Part shown: positions 47,014 to 56,063 of the stretch, piece by piece
Layout of the letters: every line of letters starts with the position of its first letter
How positions within the stretch are numbered: the stretch's first letter is position 1
DNA from: an uncultured Collinsella sp.
GTDB lineage: Bacteria > Actinomycetota > Coriobacteriia > Coriobacteriales > Coriobacteriaceae
Reading direction: 5' to 3'
Assembly: GCA_900557455.1 (NCBI GenBank)
Contig: USSM01000001.1
Location: forward strand, 80,128 to 144,127
Length of the DNA: 64,000 nucleotides
Notes under the pieces: model-generated
Seen by the model: only the letters and a program-made list of their open reading frames with translations
Databases searched by the model: none
Told to the model about the DNA's origin: nothing
Program-made: the position numbers and the translations under genes

Positions 47014-47580
47014 CTATTTGAGCTTGCGGGTCTTGGGCTTAAAGCGCATACCCGTCTGGCGTCCGCCACGCGCGGAGAATCCATAGCCGGACTGCGGCAC
47101 GACGCCGGACATCAAAAACGGAATGGCAACCAGACCCGTCAGGATCGAGGACGGCAGCGCATGGCCGAAGATCGCCACGACAAAGCTCGTCTCCAAACCC
47201 ATAAACAGCAAGACGATGCTGTAGATCACATTAATGACGAGCGCGAAGGCGCCCACAGTGACGCCGCGCGCACTCGGGGTACCGCCCGTCTGACCGACGG
47301 CGCTGTGCACCAGGGCAAAAGAACCCACGGTCAGCAGGAGCGACATAACGCCCACCGGCACGGCAGCGGACAGGTCATAAAACAAGCCGCTGCAAAAACC
47401 GCACACGACGGCACGGGTCGGGTCGCCCGAGAACACGCTTAGGCACACCAAGATAATCATGAAGTTGACGCGACCGCCCGCAATGGAGATCTGCGGTGCC
47501 AGGCCTGCCTGCAGCAGCACGCATACAATTGCGGCAATCACAAACGTGCGGGAGCTCATCCCCTGCTCGTGTAGATCCAT
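47014..47580 (-). CDS. mreD: MreD, rod-shape-determining membrane protein
   Basis: About 188 aa, five to six membrane segments, part of the MreBCD-RodA elongasome. Identified by position and by FMIILVCLSVFSGDPTRAVVCGFCSGLFYDL and GVMSLLLTVGSFAL blocks. Two ATGs, 47586 and 47580; the second is 7 nt from AGGGGG and is preferred. The last 25 residues are Arg/Lys-rich and cytoplasmic. Confidence 0.88.
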   Translation of the reverse strand: MDLHEQGMSSRTFVIAAIVCVLLQAGLAPQISIAGGRVNFMIILVCLSVFSGDPTRAVVCGFCSGLFYDLSAAVPVGVMSLLLTVGSFALVHSAVGQTGGTPSARGVTVGAFALVINVIYSIVLLFMGLETSFVVAIFGHALPSSILTGLVAIPFLMSGVVPQSGYGFSARGGRQTGMRFKPKTRKLK

Positions 47581-47591
47581 GGACATGCCCC

Positions 47592-48590
47592 CTATTCGCT
47601 CGAGCCGGAATCGGTCGTCTCGGACGTGTCGGAACTATCATCCGAACTCTCGTCCTTCGTCTTGGTCGCAGCATCGCGCGACGTTCCCTGCGGCGTGCTG
47701 TTGGCCGTGCTCACGTCCTCATCCGAGGCCGACTGTTCGTCGGTCAGCGAGGTGATGACCAGCACTTCCTCGTTGTTCTCGGCCGTGGTCTGAGCGCGCA
47801 CCACAATGGTGTAGTACACGTCGTTTGCCGATTTCTCAACCGACGAGACGGTGCCGAGCGGAAGGCCCTTGGGGAACACGCCGCCGATGCCCGAGGTCAC
47901 GATGATGTCGCCAACCTTAACATCGGAGTCGACGCTCACGTACTCAAGACGCAGCGTGCCGTCAGCCTGACCCTGTAGCATACCCTGGGCGCGCGTGTCC
48001 TGCACCATGGCGGACACGCCCGAGTTCTCGTCACCAATCAGGCGCACGGTAGAGGTCTTGGCCGATACCTCGATAATCTGGCCGATAACACCGGCAGAAC
48101 TCGTCACGGGCATGTTGATGGTAAGACCGTCGGCAGAGCCTTTGTCGATAGTAACGGTCGAGGTCCAGGCATCGCCGGAGGCACCAACGATACGAGCAGC
48201 GGTCGATTTGAGGTTATAGGTCGACTGCAGGCCGACCAGCCCCTCCAGACGCTCGGCGGTCTTTTGAGCCTCGGAGAGCTCAGCAACCTTAGAGGTCAGT
48301 TCCTCGTTTTGCTCCTTGAGCTCGTCGAGCGTGTCCTGCGACGCCGTAAGGTTAGAGAACACGTTGCCGATCGCATTGAAGGGAGCCGCCACGGCCGAGC
48401 CCACAAAGCGCACCGGCGAGGTAATCGTCGTTACGCCCGAACGCACGGCATGAATCGGTCCTGCCTCGCCCTCGCGGATGTAAAACGTGAGCAGCAACAC
48501 CGAAATCAGGCTGAAAACAATCAACGGGCGCATACCCGTTGATTGTCGCTTGGTATTCAGATTTGTGGAGAAACCCGAAGATCGTGCCAA
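47592..48590 (-). CDS. mreC: MreC, cell-shape scaffold protein
   Basis: 332 aa; one membrane helix (about 22-38), a periplasmic coiled coil (about 84-120: TLDELKEQNEELTSKVAELSE), then two beta domains with the conserved GVIGQIIEVS and VVTSGIGGVFPKGLPLGTV segments. The last 45 residues are a Ser/Asp/Thr-rich tail, probably disordered, outside the cell. The start is TTG at 48590 with AGGTGG upstream. Confidence 0.94.
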   Translation of the reverse strand: MARSSGFSTNLNTKRQSTGMRPLIVFSLISVLLLTFYIREGEAGPIHAVRSGVTTITSPVRFVGSAVAAPFNAIGNVFSNLTASQDTLDELKEQNEELTSKVAELSEAQKTAERLEGLVGLQSTYNLKSTAARIVGASGDAWTSTVTIDKGSADGLTINMPVTSSAGVIGQIIEVSAKTSTVRLIGDENSGVSAMVQDTRAQGMLQGQADGTLRLEYVSVDSDVKVGDIIVTSGIGGVFPKGLPLGTVSSVEKSANDVYYTIVVRAQTTAENNEEVLVITSLTDEQSASDEDVSTANSTPQGTSRDAATKTKDESSDDSSDTSETTDSGSSE

Positions 48591-48611
48591 ATGGAATCCA
48601 CCTTTTGGAAA

Positions 48612-49655
48612 TTAAGCATTGGTCTGGACGAAGCCGCCATCAAACGCATTGGCCTCGAGCACGCGGGCACAGCCGTTAACGACGTTATCGAGCGCCGTGG
48701 GGCTGACGTTGACCGAAACGCCGGTCTCATCGCGCAGGCGCACGTCAAGACCGCGCAGCAGCGCGCCGCCACCGGTCAGCAATATGCCATAGTACATAAG
48801 GTCAGAGGCAAGATCGGGCGGCGTGGCATCGAGTGCGTCCTTGACGGCCTTGGCCATCTCGTCGAGCGGCTTGTTGAGCGCGCGACGAATCTCCTCGCTC
48901 TCGATGCGCACGGTCTTGGGCAGACCCGTGATCACGTCGCGGCCGTTGACCTCGACGTCGAGCTCGTCCTTGAGCGGCACGGCGGAGCCGACCTTGATCT
49001 TGATGTCCTCTGCCGTACGCTCGCCGATGGCCAGGTTGTAGGCATCGCGAACGTGCGTGAGGATGGCCTGATCGAACTCGTCGCCGGCAATACGGATGGA
49101 CTGCGAGACGACGATGCCGCCCATAGCGATAACGGCAACCTCGGTGGTACCGCCGCCGATATCGATGACCATGGAGCCGGTGGGTTCCTCGACGGGCAGG
49201 TCGGCGCCGATAGCGGCGGCCATAGGCTCTTCGATCAGATAGGCCTGGCGGGCACCGGCCTGGATCGTGGCCTCAAAGACAGCACGTTTCTCGACCGACG
49301 TGACACCGGAGGGAACGCAGACGACAACGCGCGGACGCGGAGTCCACGGATAGCGCTTCTCGGACGCCTTGTCGATAAAATAGCGAAGCATGGCCTCGGT
49401 AACATCGAAGTCGGCGATAACGCCGTCCTTCAGGGGACGAACGGCCACGATGTTGCCGGGCGTTCGGCCGAGCATGCGCTTTGCCTCGATACCGACCGCC
49501 AGGATGCGCTCGTCGTTCTTGTCGATGGCGACAACAGAGGGCTCGCGAATGACGATGCCCTTGCCGCGCACGGAGACAAGCGTATTTGCGGTGCCGAGGT
49601 CGATGGCAAGATCGCCCGCATAGCTACCGAAGAACATATCCATCAAAGAAAACAA
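48612..49655 (-). CDS. mreB: MreB, actin-like cell-shape protein
   Basis: Bacterial actin that guides side-wall synthesis. 347 aa; IDLGTANTLVSVRGKGIV, VVAIDKNDERILAVG, PSGVTSVEKRAVFEA, IDIGGGTTEVAVIAMGGIVVS and LLTGGGALLRGLD are standard. The start is TTG at 49655 (AGGAG 5 nt before); the ATG four codons later has no Shine-Dalgarno. Weak TTG starts on mreB and mreC suggest low or tuned translation. First gene of mreBCD-PBP2-rodA. Confidence 0.96.
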   Translation of the reverse strand: MFSLMDMFFGSYAGDLAIDLGTANTLVSVRGKGIVIREPSVVAIDKNDERILAVGIEAKRMLGRTPGNIVAVRPLKDGVIADFDVTEAMLRYFIDKASEKRYPWTPRPRVVVCVPSGVTSVEKRAVFEATIQAGARQAYLIEEPMAAAIGADLPVEEPTGSMVIDIGGGTTEVAVIAMGGIVVSQSIRIAGDEFDQAILTHVRDAYNLAIGERTAEDIKIKVGSAVPLKDELDVEVNGRDVITGLPKTVRIESEEIRRALNKPLDEMAKAVKDALDATPPDLASDLMYYGILLTGGGALLRGLDVRLRDETGVSVNVSPTALDNVVNGCARVLEANAFDGGFVQTNA

Positions 49656-49715
49656 CGCAACTCCTGATGTGTTGGATGATTGCTGGAAAACTACTAGCTC
49701 ATGATACTAGCGCAA

Positions 49716-49748
49716 GCCCGGCACCTCACTTGCGGTGAAGCGCCGGGC
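49716..49748 (-). terminator. Hairpin upstream of mreB, terminator of the TPR gene
   Basis: GCCCGGC/GCCGGGC stem with inner TCAC/GTGA (49716-49748). No long T-run follows on the reverse strand, so it may be partial. A -10-like TATCAT of mreB lies just beyond. Confidence 0.5.
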
Positions 49749-49770
49749 AAAGCTAAATCCCATAAGGTCA

Positions 49771-51075
49771 CTACTGGTTGTCAGCAGCCGAGAAATCCAT
49801 ATCGAGCGAGGAAACGGCCCAGCCGATATGATTGTCGGAGCGCACGAATTTGACGGTGTACTCCTGCTCGCCGCCCTTGGACAGCGATGCCTTCACCTTA
49901 GCGGTCGTCTCGGTCATGGACTGATCCATGCCCTCGACGGACACGGTGGCGCCCTGCGGAATCGAGGAGATGATCATCGACTTGGCGTCCTCGGACAGGC
50001 TCGAGGCCAGGCAAGACTCGGCCTTTGCGGTGTCACCGTCGCCGGCAGCCTGGAACAGATCGGTGATAACCGACTCCTGCGAGGGGAAGCCAAAGCCGCG
50101 CGTGTAGGCAAAGCCCAGACCGCCCGCAGCAATCAAAATGAGCAGAAGCAGCACGATGAAGACTTTGAGACCCGTGTGGCGATGGCGACGACGGACCTTG
50201 GCCTGCTTACGATCCTGACGGTCCTGCTGGACCATCTCGGACTCGGACAGCGTAAAGAAGCCGGTGTCCGAGGGATCGGGCATAAACTGACCGGTCGCGC
50301 CCGTAGGATCGAGCGGATCGACGGCAGGAGCGTCCATCGCGGGCGCCGGAGCCGTGGCCATAGCCGTCTGGGCAGACAGTGCGGCAAGCGAATCATGCAC
50401 GCGGGCAAGCTCATCGGCCTGCTCGGAAGTGAGCTGGTAGATGCCATCGGCAGTAGCGGCGTTAAAGGCGTCGAGTGCGTCGGAGGGACGACCGGCGGCA
50501 GAAAGCGCCTGACCCATGCCGGCATTGAGCGCACGCGTGTCGTCGCGGGGGCCGGCAAAGTCGATAGCCGTGCGGTAGGTCTCCACGGCATCCGCCGGAC
50601 GGCCGAGCTTAATGAAGCAACGACCGAGCTCGCCGAGTGCGGCGGCAGGAGCCGGATTGGCGCCGTCGATGGCAGCCTGACGGAAGGCAGTACCCGCGTT
50701 GGCATAATCGCCCGACTGGAACAGCGCATTGCCCAGGCCCAGATAGGCCTTGAACGGCGTGGCATAGGAAGCATCCTGCGTAGCAGCAGAGAACGCCTGG
50801 GCGGCCGTCGTGTAGTCGCCCACGGCGGCGAGCGCCTTGCCGCGGTTGGTGAGCAGCGCGCCGCGCTTGCCGTAGGTGCCGTCGTTGAGGGCGGCAGCAT
50901 AAGCCTCGGCGGCCTCGGCATACATGCCCAGGTGCATCAAGGCGTTGCCACGAAGGTGATCGGCCTCGCCCATAATCTCATCGGGAGTCTTTGCCGCCCC
51001 AAGCATCTGGGCTGCAGCGGAAAAATCACCCGCGCGGTAAGCGGCGCGGCCCTGTTGGATCAGCTGGCTATTCAA
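49771..51075 (-). CDS. TPR-repeat protein with one membrane helix, function unknown
   Basis: 434 aa. The first 215 residues are five to six TPR-type repeats (AAYRAGDFSAAAQMLG, ALMHLGMYAEAAEAYAAAL, GLGNALFQSGDYANAGTAF). A Pro/Ala/Asp-rich linker follows, a basic patch (RRRHRHTGLK), a membrane helix at about 303-322, and a short extracellular domain resembling NTF2-like/DUF4878 proteins. So the TPRs are cytoplasmic and the C-terminus outside. TTG at 51075 with AAAGGGG upstream. Placed between a cyclophilin and mreB. Confidence 0.7.
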   Translation of the reverse strand: MNSQLIQQGRAAYRAGDFSAAAQMLGAAKTPDEIMGEADHLRGNALMHLGMYAEAAEAYAAALNDGTYGKRGALLTNRGKALAAVGDYTTAAQAFSAATQDASYATPFKAYLGLGNALFQSGDYANAGTAFRQAAIDGANPAPAAALGELGRCFIKLGRPADAVETYRTAIDFAGPRDDTRALNAGMGQALSAAGRPSDALDAFNAATADGIYQLTSEQADELARVHDSLAALSAQTAMATAPAPAMDAPAVDPLDPTGATGQFMPDPSDTGFFTLSESEMVQQDRQDRKQAKVRRRHRHTGLKVFIVLLLLILIAAGGLGFAYTRGFGFPSQESVITDLFQAAGDGDTAKAESCLASSLSEDAKSMIISSIPQGATVSVEGMDQSMTETTAKVKASLSKGGEQEYTVKFVRSDNHIGWAVSSLDMDFSAADNQ

Positions 51076-51086
51076 GGAAGTCCCCT

Positions 51087-51629
51087 TTACTCGTGAACGA
51101 TCTCGACATGGACGATCTCGTCGCCGGCACGCAGCTGCGAAATCACATCGAGACCCTCGACCGTGGTACCAAAGACGGTGTAACCGGAATCGAGGTTATG
51201 CTGGGCGCCCAGGCAGAAGTAGAACTGCGAACCCGCGGAATCGGGATCCATGGAGCGCGCCATGGCAAGGGCACCATCGACATGGCTGTTGCGCGGATTG
51301 GTGGCAAACTCGCCCTTGATGCAGTAGCCAGGGCCACCGGTACCGGGCATGCCGTCGGGGCCCTCAAGACCGGCAGCGACGTCGGCGCCGGACATATCGC
51401 GGGTATTGGGGTCGCCGCCCTGAATGACAAAGCCGGGCACATAGCGATGGAACTTAAGGCCATCATAGAAACCCATCGTGGAAAGCTCGCAGAAGTTCGC
51501 GACATGAATGGGAGCGCCCTCGCCGTCAAACTTGACCTTGATGGTACCCTTCGACGTCTCGATAACGGCGCACTCGTCGCCGGCAAGCTGATACTCGGGC
51601 GTGTAGAGCTCTTTCTTAAAACCAAACAT
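51087..51629 (-). CDS. ppiB: Cyclophilin-type peptidyl-prolyl cis-trans isomerase
   Basis: 180 aa without signal peptide. Active-site blocks FHRYVPGFVIQGGDP and GALAMARSMDPDSAGSQFYFCLG, NLDSGYTVFG. The ETSKGTIKVKFDGEGAP start is typical of bacterial PPIs. ATG at 51629 has GGAAGGAAC upstream. Followed by the TPR gene after 11 bases, so probably co-transcribed. Confidence 0.93.
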   Translation of the reverse strand: MFGFKKELYTPEYQLAGDECAVIETSKGTIKVKFDGEGAPIHVANFCELSTMGFYDGLKFHRYVPGFVIQGGDPNTRDMSGADVAAGLEGPDGMPGTGGPGYCIKGEFATNPRNSHVDGALAMARSMDPDSAGSQFYFCLGAQHNLDSGYTVFGTTVEGLDVISQLRAGDEIVHVEIVHE

Positions 51630-51736
51630 GTGGTTCCTTCCTCGTGCGTTTAAAGCATATTTGTACGAATTGTAGCAATAAGCATGCGCTTACATCAATT
51701 GCGCACGTAGGTTATGCCGACTATGGCGAACTAATT

Positions 51737-52879
51737 TTAGGAACGCTGCTGCGGCTTCCAGGATCCCACGTTGGCGTCGTACTGATTCAGCGCGCTGTTG
51801 CCGCCCTGTGCGATGGGCGCCAGGATCTCGCTTTGGTGGGAACTCATCGACTCACCATCAGGAATGGCCAGCGAGATGTCCCAGCTCTGACAGATCACGT
51901 CGACGCGCTCGTACATCCACTCGGCAAGCTGCTTTAAGTGGGCGATGTCATCCGCATAGACCGTATCGTCTTGCACCTTAAGGTTGTTGAGCTCATCTTG
52001 CGTCTTTTTGATCTGGTCGCGCAAGGCGTAGGCACTCTGCGACAGTTCCTGACGGGTGGACAGCGGCGTTCGAAGATAGCCGTTGTTAAAAGAATCGATG
52101 ACCTCGCCGATCTGGTCCTCGTCACCGTAGGACACGATGGTCTGATACAGACCGTCGAGCCTGGTATAGAGCTGATCATCGGTGAGCACGGTTTCTTCCT
52201 GGACCACCTCGGCAGAATCGTCCTGCTTGGTATCGTCCTCAGTCGCCTCGCCCTTTTGGCGCGTGGGGAAGGTGGTTTGTGCAGCTTGGCCAAACTGGTC
52301 GTAGAAGCCAGGCATAACACCCATGGGATCGGTCGTCACGAACCAATAGGCACCGCCGCAAACGACGGCAAGGACCGCGATGATAATGAGCGGCTTGGGG
52401 ATATGACGCTTGTGCTTGTGATAGGCGTCCTCGTCGGGATGCACCTTGCGCTTGGGTTTTTGAGCATCGTCATGCAGGGAAACCGGCGTGGGAATATCGA
52501 CCTTGGGGATGCCGAAATCCTTATCGAAAGCCGGCAGCATGCAGGTCTCGTTAGGATCGGCGGCGTCCGAAAGCACCGCAGCGGCAGAGGCCGGCGCATG
52601 AGGCACCTCGGTATCGATCTGCTCTTGCGTTAGGCGCGGAAAGCCTGCCGTGCGGCCCGCTGCCAGGTCGGATGCGGCCGCGTCCTCGGAGAGGATACCC
52701 GGAGCGGGGCGTCCGCATTTGGGGCACGTACGATCATGCGGAGAAAGACGGGCACCGCAGCCCTCACAGAACACGAACTCGGTGTGCTCGGGACCATCGC
52801 CCGGACCCACATAGGCGTTGCAGTAGGGGCAGAACGAGGCGCCGTCCTCGATAGTCTTAAGGCAATGCGGGCAGATCAC
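51737..52879 (-). CDS. Zinc-ribbon membrane protein, function unknown
   Basis: 380 aa. Two N-terminal zinc ribbons: CPHCLKTIEDGASFCPYC and CEGCGARLSPHDRTCPKC. A disordered Pro/Ala-rich part, a Lys/His-rich patch (HKHKRHIPK), one membrane helix at about 161-178 (PLIIIAVLAVVCGGAYWFV) and an extracellular domain rich in charged helices follow. I start at GTG 52879 because GAGG is 5 nt upstream and the first ribbon begins at once (ICPHC); the TTG at 52909 adds a stretch with no function. The layout (inside ribbon, membrane helix, outside domain) suggests a sensor or assembly factor; no function is known. Confidence 0.65.
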   Translation of the reverse strand: MICPHCLKTIEDGASFCPYCNAYVGPGDGPEHTEFVFCEGCGARLSPHDRTCPKCGRPAPGILSEDAAASDLAAGRTAGFPRLTQEQIDTEVPHAPASAAAVLSDAADPNETCMLPAFDKDFGIPKVDIPTPVSLHDDAQKPKRKVHPDEDAYHKHKRHIPKPLIIIAVLAVVCGGAYWFVTTDPMGVMPGFYDQFGQAAQTTFPTRQKGEATEDDTKQDDSAEVVQEETVLTDDQLYTRLDGLYQTIVSYGDEDQIGEVIDSFNNGYLRTPLSTRQELSQSAYALRDQIKKTQDELNNLKVQDDTVYADDIAHLKQLAEWMYERVDVICQSWDISLAIPDGESMSSHQSEILAPIAQGGNSALNQYDANVGSWKPQQRS

Positions 52880-52982
52880 GGCATCCTCTTTTCGAAGCAA
52901 TTCAAACAATCGAGGTTAGAGCATAACATCGCCACGGCCCCACAGGAACAAGGCACCAATTCAACATCGCCAGGGCGCGTAG

Positions 52983-55706
52983 CTACTTTTTCTTTTTGCT
53001 TGGCATCGAGACTTTGATGCCTTGGGCGGACTTGGTCACGCGAGAGCGCTTGGCTCCGGTACTCTTCTTTTTCTTGGGCTGGGCCTGGGCAACGCCCTCG
53101 AGTGCGCGGGCCTCGGCCTCGCGAGCGGTGCGATCTTCGCGGCGCTGCGCCATGTCGGCGGCGACGCGCTTGGCAAAACGCTCGGCCGTCGAACCCGTCG
53201 AGCTCACCTTGCCGCCACCGCGACCCAGGTGAACGCGCACACCACGGCCAAAACCAGTTGCGGCATGACGACGACGCGGCTTGAGCGAATCCATCATCGT
53301 GGCGAGCTTAAAGAACACCGAGCAGGTAAAGATCACGATGACAGCCAAGATAACCATCTGGCCTATCGACAGGTTGGCAATAGACAGCAGCTCCGGGAAA
53401 CCGATAACGCCCACCAGGATGCCGGCGACTACAAACACAAAAAGCACCACACGTAAGGGCGTGAGAGGCTGCGAGATGCGCCAGATCAGGCTGACGCTCG
53501 CCGCGCACGACGTAAGCAGGCACATCGTAGACAGCGTGAGCTGGCTAAAGCCAAACACGCGCGCCACAAAGATATCGAGCGCCGCAGCCAAAATGACTGC
53601 AATCGACGCCGGCAGCGCACGCTTGAGTACGTTAGTCAAAAATGACCCCTTCACGCGAGCATTGTTGGGCTCCAAACCCAGCACAAAGCCCGGCGCGCCG
53701 ATGCAGAAGAAGTTGATGAGTGTCATCTGGATGGGCTCGAAGGGGTACGGCGGCAGTGCAATGCACAGCGCCGCCAGGCCCATCGAGAACAGCGTCTTGG
53801 TCAGGAACAGCGAGGCCGAACGCTGCAGGTTGTTGATGGAGCGACGGCCCTCGGCCACCACGGCGGGCATCGAGGCAAAGTCGTTGTCGACGAGTACGAT
53901 CTCGGCCACGTTACGTGCGGCATCGGAGCCAGCCGCCATGGCCACGGAGCAGTCGGCCTCCTTGAGCGCCAGCACGTCGTTGACGCCGTCGCCCGTCATG
54001 GCCACGGTGTGCTCGCGGCGCTTGAGCGCCTGCACGAGCTCGCGCTTCTGCTGCGGGGTCACACGACCAAAGACATGGTAGCGGTCCACTGCGGCATCGA
54101 GCTTGGCCGGCGTATCGAGCGTCGTGGCGTCCACATAAGCGTCCGCCCCCGGCACGCCCACCACGCGCGCGATCGACGACACCGTACGCGGGTCGTCGCC
54201 GCTGATCACGTTGAGGGTCACGCCCTGCTCGTTAAAGTAGCCAATAGTCTCGGCCGCCGAGGTACGAATCTCGTCGCGGATGGTCACAAATCCCACGGGC
54301 TCGGCCTCGCCCACCATATCCCCATCGGGCGTAAAGCCGTCCACGCGCGCCACCACGAGCACGCGGCAGGTATCGGCAAGCTCGGCGACACGGTTCTCGA
54401 CCTGGGCAAACGCACGATCAGAGAGCACAAATTGCGCGGCGCCCATTACGTAGGAGCCCTGCGCAAAAGAAGCGCCGCTCCATTTTTTAGACGACGAGAA
54501 TGGAATGACCGACAGCGGCTCGGACACCTCGACCGGGCGATCGGCGTAATAGTTGAGCAGCGCCTGGCAAGTCTCGTTGGCATCGGCCGAAGTCGCACGT
54601 GCCACGTTAGCCAGCGCAAAATCGAGCACTGTGGTATCGACGGGAACAGCCGCCTCGTCCGAGTCCACGCCAAAGCCAACACCCTCAACAGGCAGCGGAT
54701 ACGTGCCCTCGACCTCCATACGGCCCGACGTGATGGTGCCCGTCTTGTCCAGGCACAGTACATCGACGCGAGCGAGCGTCTCGATGCAGTAGAGCTGCTG
54801 CGCCAGCACCTTGCGGCGGGCCAGGCGCACCGTGGCGATGGCAAGCACCGACGAGGTCAGCAGCACCAGGCCCTGCGGGATCATGCCCAGCAGGGCGCCC
54901 ACCGTGGACAGCAGCGCCGACGAAGGCACATGACCAGCCAACAGCTCGGAGAAGCACCACGAAAGCGCGCTATCGCCCGGGGTTCCCGCGGCATCCCACA
55001 GCTCGCTCACACTCGAGGCAAACAACGCCAAACCGAGCGGGATCATGATGATGCTCGCAAAGCGCACGATGGCGTTAAGCGCGTTCATGATCTCGGAATT
55101 GACCTTTTTGACGTACTTGGCCTCGTTATTAATTTTGGCCACGTAGTTGTCGGCGCCGACATGGATCACGCGGGCGCGCAGCAGGCCCGAGTCGATAAAG
55201 CTGCCGCTCATGAGCTCGGAACCGGGCTGCTTCTTAATAAGGTCGCTCTCGCCCGTCAGCAGGCTCTCGTTCACGAGCGCCTCGCCCGATACCACCACGG
55301 CGTCGGCCGGAATCTGGTCGCCGCGCCCCAGGCGGATAATGTCGTCGAGCACGATCTGGTCCAGGTCGAGCTCCACCTCGGCGCCGTCGCGCACCGCGAT
55401 GGCCTTCTTGGAGGTCAGCAGTGTGAGCTTATCGACCATCTTCTTGGAACGCATGGACTGGATGACGCCAATAGCGGTATTAAGGAACACCACGAACAGG
55501 AACGTCAGATTCTTAAACGAACCGGTCAAAATGACCAGGAACGCCAAGATCACGTTGATCAAATTGAACAACGTGCAGAGGTTCTCGATGATGAGCTCTT
55601 TGACCGACTTGGTCTTATACTCCATGTTGCGGTTGATCTTACCGGCGGCGATGCGCTCCTCGACCTCGGCGGTCGAGAGTCCACGCTCGATATCCGTTGC
55701 TGCCAT
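52983..55706 (-). CDS. P-type cation-transporting ATPase with long basic C-terminal tail
   Basis: About 907 aa. P-type ATPase with the phosphorylation motif DKTGTIT (D320), TGESD, MTGDGVNDVLALKEAD and GMIPQGL in the fourth membrane helix. Best resembles calcium/magnesium-type ATPases near the CtpE group; no heavy-metal CxxC domain is present, so a divalent-cation pump is the most likely role (inference). After the last membrane helix come about 95 residues, unusually basic, ending KKKKSTGAKRSR...PSKKKK, not part of the ATPase fold. The start is uncertain: ATG 55706, ATG 55718 or GTG 55721; none has a good Shine-Dalgarno. Confidence 0.88.
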   Translation of the reverse strand: MAATDIERGLSTAEVEERIAAGKINRNMEYKTKSVKELIIENLCTLFNLINVILAFLVILTGSFKNLTFLFVVFLNTAIGVIQSMRSKKMVDKLTLLTSKKAIAVRDGAEVELDLDQIVLDDIIRLGRGDQIPADAVVVSGEALVNESLLTGESDLIKKQPGSELMSGSFIDSGLLRARVIHVGADNYVAKINNEAKYVKKVNSEIMNALNAIVRFASIIMIPLGLALFASSVSELWDAAGTPGDSALSWCFSELLAGHVPSSALLSTVGALLGMIPQGLVLLTSSVLAIATVRLARRKVLAQQLYCIETLARVDVLCLDKTGTITSGRMEVEGTYPLPVEGVGFGVDSDEAAVPVDTTVLDFALANVARATSADANETCQALLNYYADRPVEVSEPLSVIPFSSSKKWSGASFAQGSYVMGAAQFVLSDRAFAQVENRVAELADTCRVLVVARVDGFTPDGDMVGEAEPVGFVTIRDEIRTSAAETIGYFNEQGVTLNVISGDDPRTVSSIARVVGVPGADAYVDATTLDTPAKLDAAVDRYHVFGRVTPQQKRELVQALKRREHTVAMTGDGVNDVLALKEADCSVAMAAGSDAARNVAEIVLVDNDFASMPAVVAEGRRSINNLQRSASLFLTKTLFSMGLAALCIALPPYPFEPIQMTLINFFCIGAPGFVLGLEPNNARVKGSFLTNVLKRALPASIAVILAAALDIFVARVFGFSQLTLSTMCLLTSCAASVSLIWRISQPLTPLRVVLFVFVVAGILVGVIGFPELLSIANLSIGQMVILAVIVIFTCSVFFKLATMMDSLKPRRRHAATGFGRGVRVHLGRGGGKVSSTGSTAERFAKRVAADMAQRREDRTAREAEARALEGVAQAQPKKKKSTGAKRSRVTKSAQGIKVSMPSKKKK

Positions 55707-55736
55707 ACCACGTCCCATCACGTCGCGTCGGTATAA

Positions 55737-55771
55737 GAAAAACCGCCCGGACCATGCGAGGTTCGGACGGT
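55737..55771 (-). terminator. Terminator of tRNA-Arg(CCG)
   Basis: ACCGTCCG/CGGGCGGT stem (55742-55771) followed on the reverse strand by TTTTTC. It separates the tRNA from the ATPase gene, which must have its own start. Confidence 0.75.
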
Positions 55772-55782
55772 CTTACGTTCGA

Positions 55783-55859
55783 TGGTGCCCCATGTTGGAT
55801 TCGAACCAACGGCCTTCTGCTCCGGAGGCAGACGCTCTAATCCCCTGAGCTAATAGGGC
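55783..55859 (-). tRNA. tRNA-Arg (anticodon CCG)
   Basis: Full cloverleaf read on the reverse strand: acceptor GCCCTAT pairing with ATGGGGC, D-arm with TAGCTCAGGGGATTAGAGC, anticodon stem TCTGC/GCAGA enclosing CTCCGGA (anticodon CCG), T-arm GTTGGTTCGAATCCAAC, and an encoded 3' ACCA. It reads the CGG codon. Single-gene unit with promoter at 55871-55900 and terminator at 55737-55771. Confidence 0.97.
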
Positions 55860-55870
55860 CAACGTTTGGC

Positions 55871-55900
55871 ATTATACCCAAGTGCACCACGGGCTATCAA
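55871..55900 (-). promoter_or_regulatory. Promoter of tRNA-Arg(CCG)
   Basis: Reverse strand TTGATA (55895-55900), 18 bases, TATAAT (55871-55876). Twelve bases before the mature tRNA 5' end, so a very short precursor. Confidence 0.8.
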
Positions 55901-55979
55901 AATAAAAGAAAAAGCTTTGCAATTCCGAGGAAGACGCGGCGCAACGGCCCACTTTAGAAGGCAAAAGCGAGTCAGATAG

Positions 55980-56053
55980 TATAAACTCTCATGCACCATA
56001 TATACACGGCTCGCGATGCGGGCCGTTTTTGCAAAAGTTATCCATCGAGGTGA
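55980..56053 (+). promoter_or_regulatory. aroF leader: short leader-peptide frame and terminator-like hairpin (candidate attenuator)
   Basis: TATAAA at 55980-55985 could be a -10 placing the start at about 55991-55993. From ATG 55991 an 20-codon frame runs to TGA 56051-56053, with His-His, two Tyr and one Phe codon (TAC 56003, TTT 56027, TAT 56039). Overlapping it, ACGGCTCGC pairs with GCGGGCCGT (56006-56026; nine pairs, one G-T), followed by T (56026-56030): a good intrinsic terminator form 35 bases before aroF. This fits attenuation by an aromatic amino acid. The frame lacks a Shine-Dalgarno and would need leaderless initiation; an antiterminator structure was not identified. The rest of 55901-55979 shows nothing clear. 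Confidence 0.45.
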
Positions 56054-56063
56054 GAGGCACACC

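Noticed and set aside
53281..55736. Forward frames of 266 and 575 codons opposite the P-type ATPase
   Set aside because: His/Arg/Gln-rich shadow translations; no start signals; the ATPase motifs on the reverse strand are complete.
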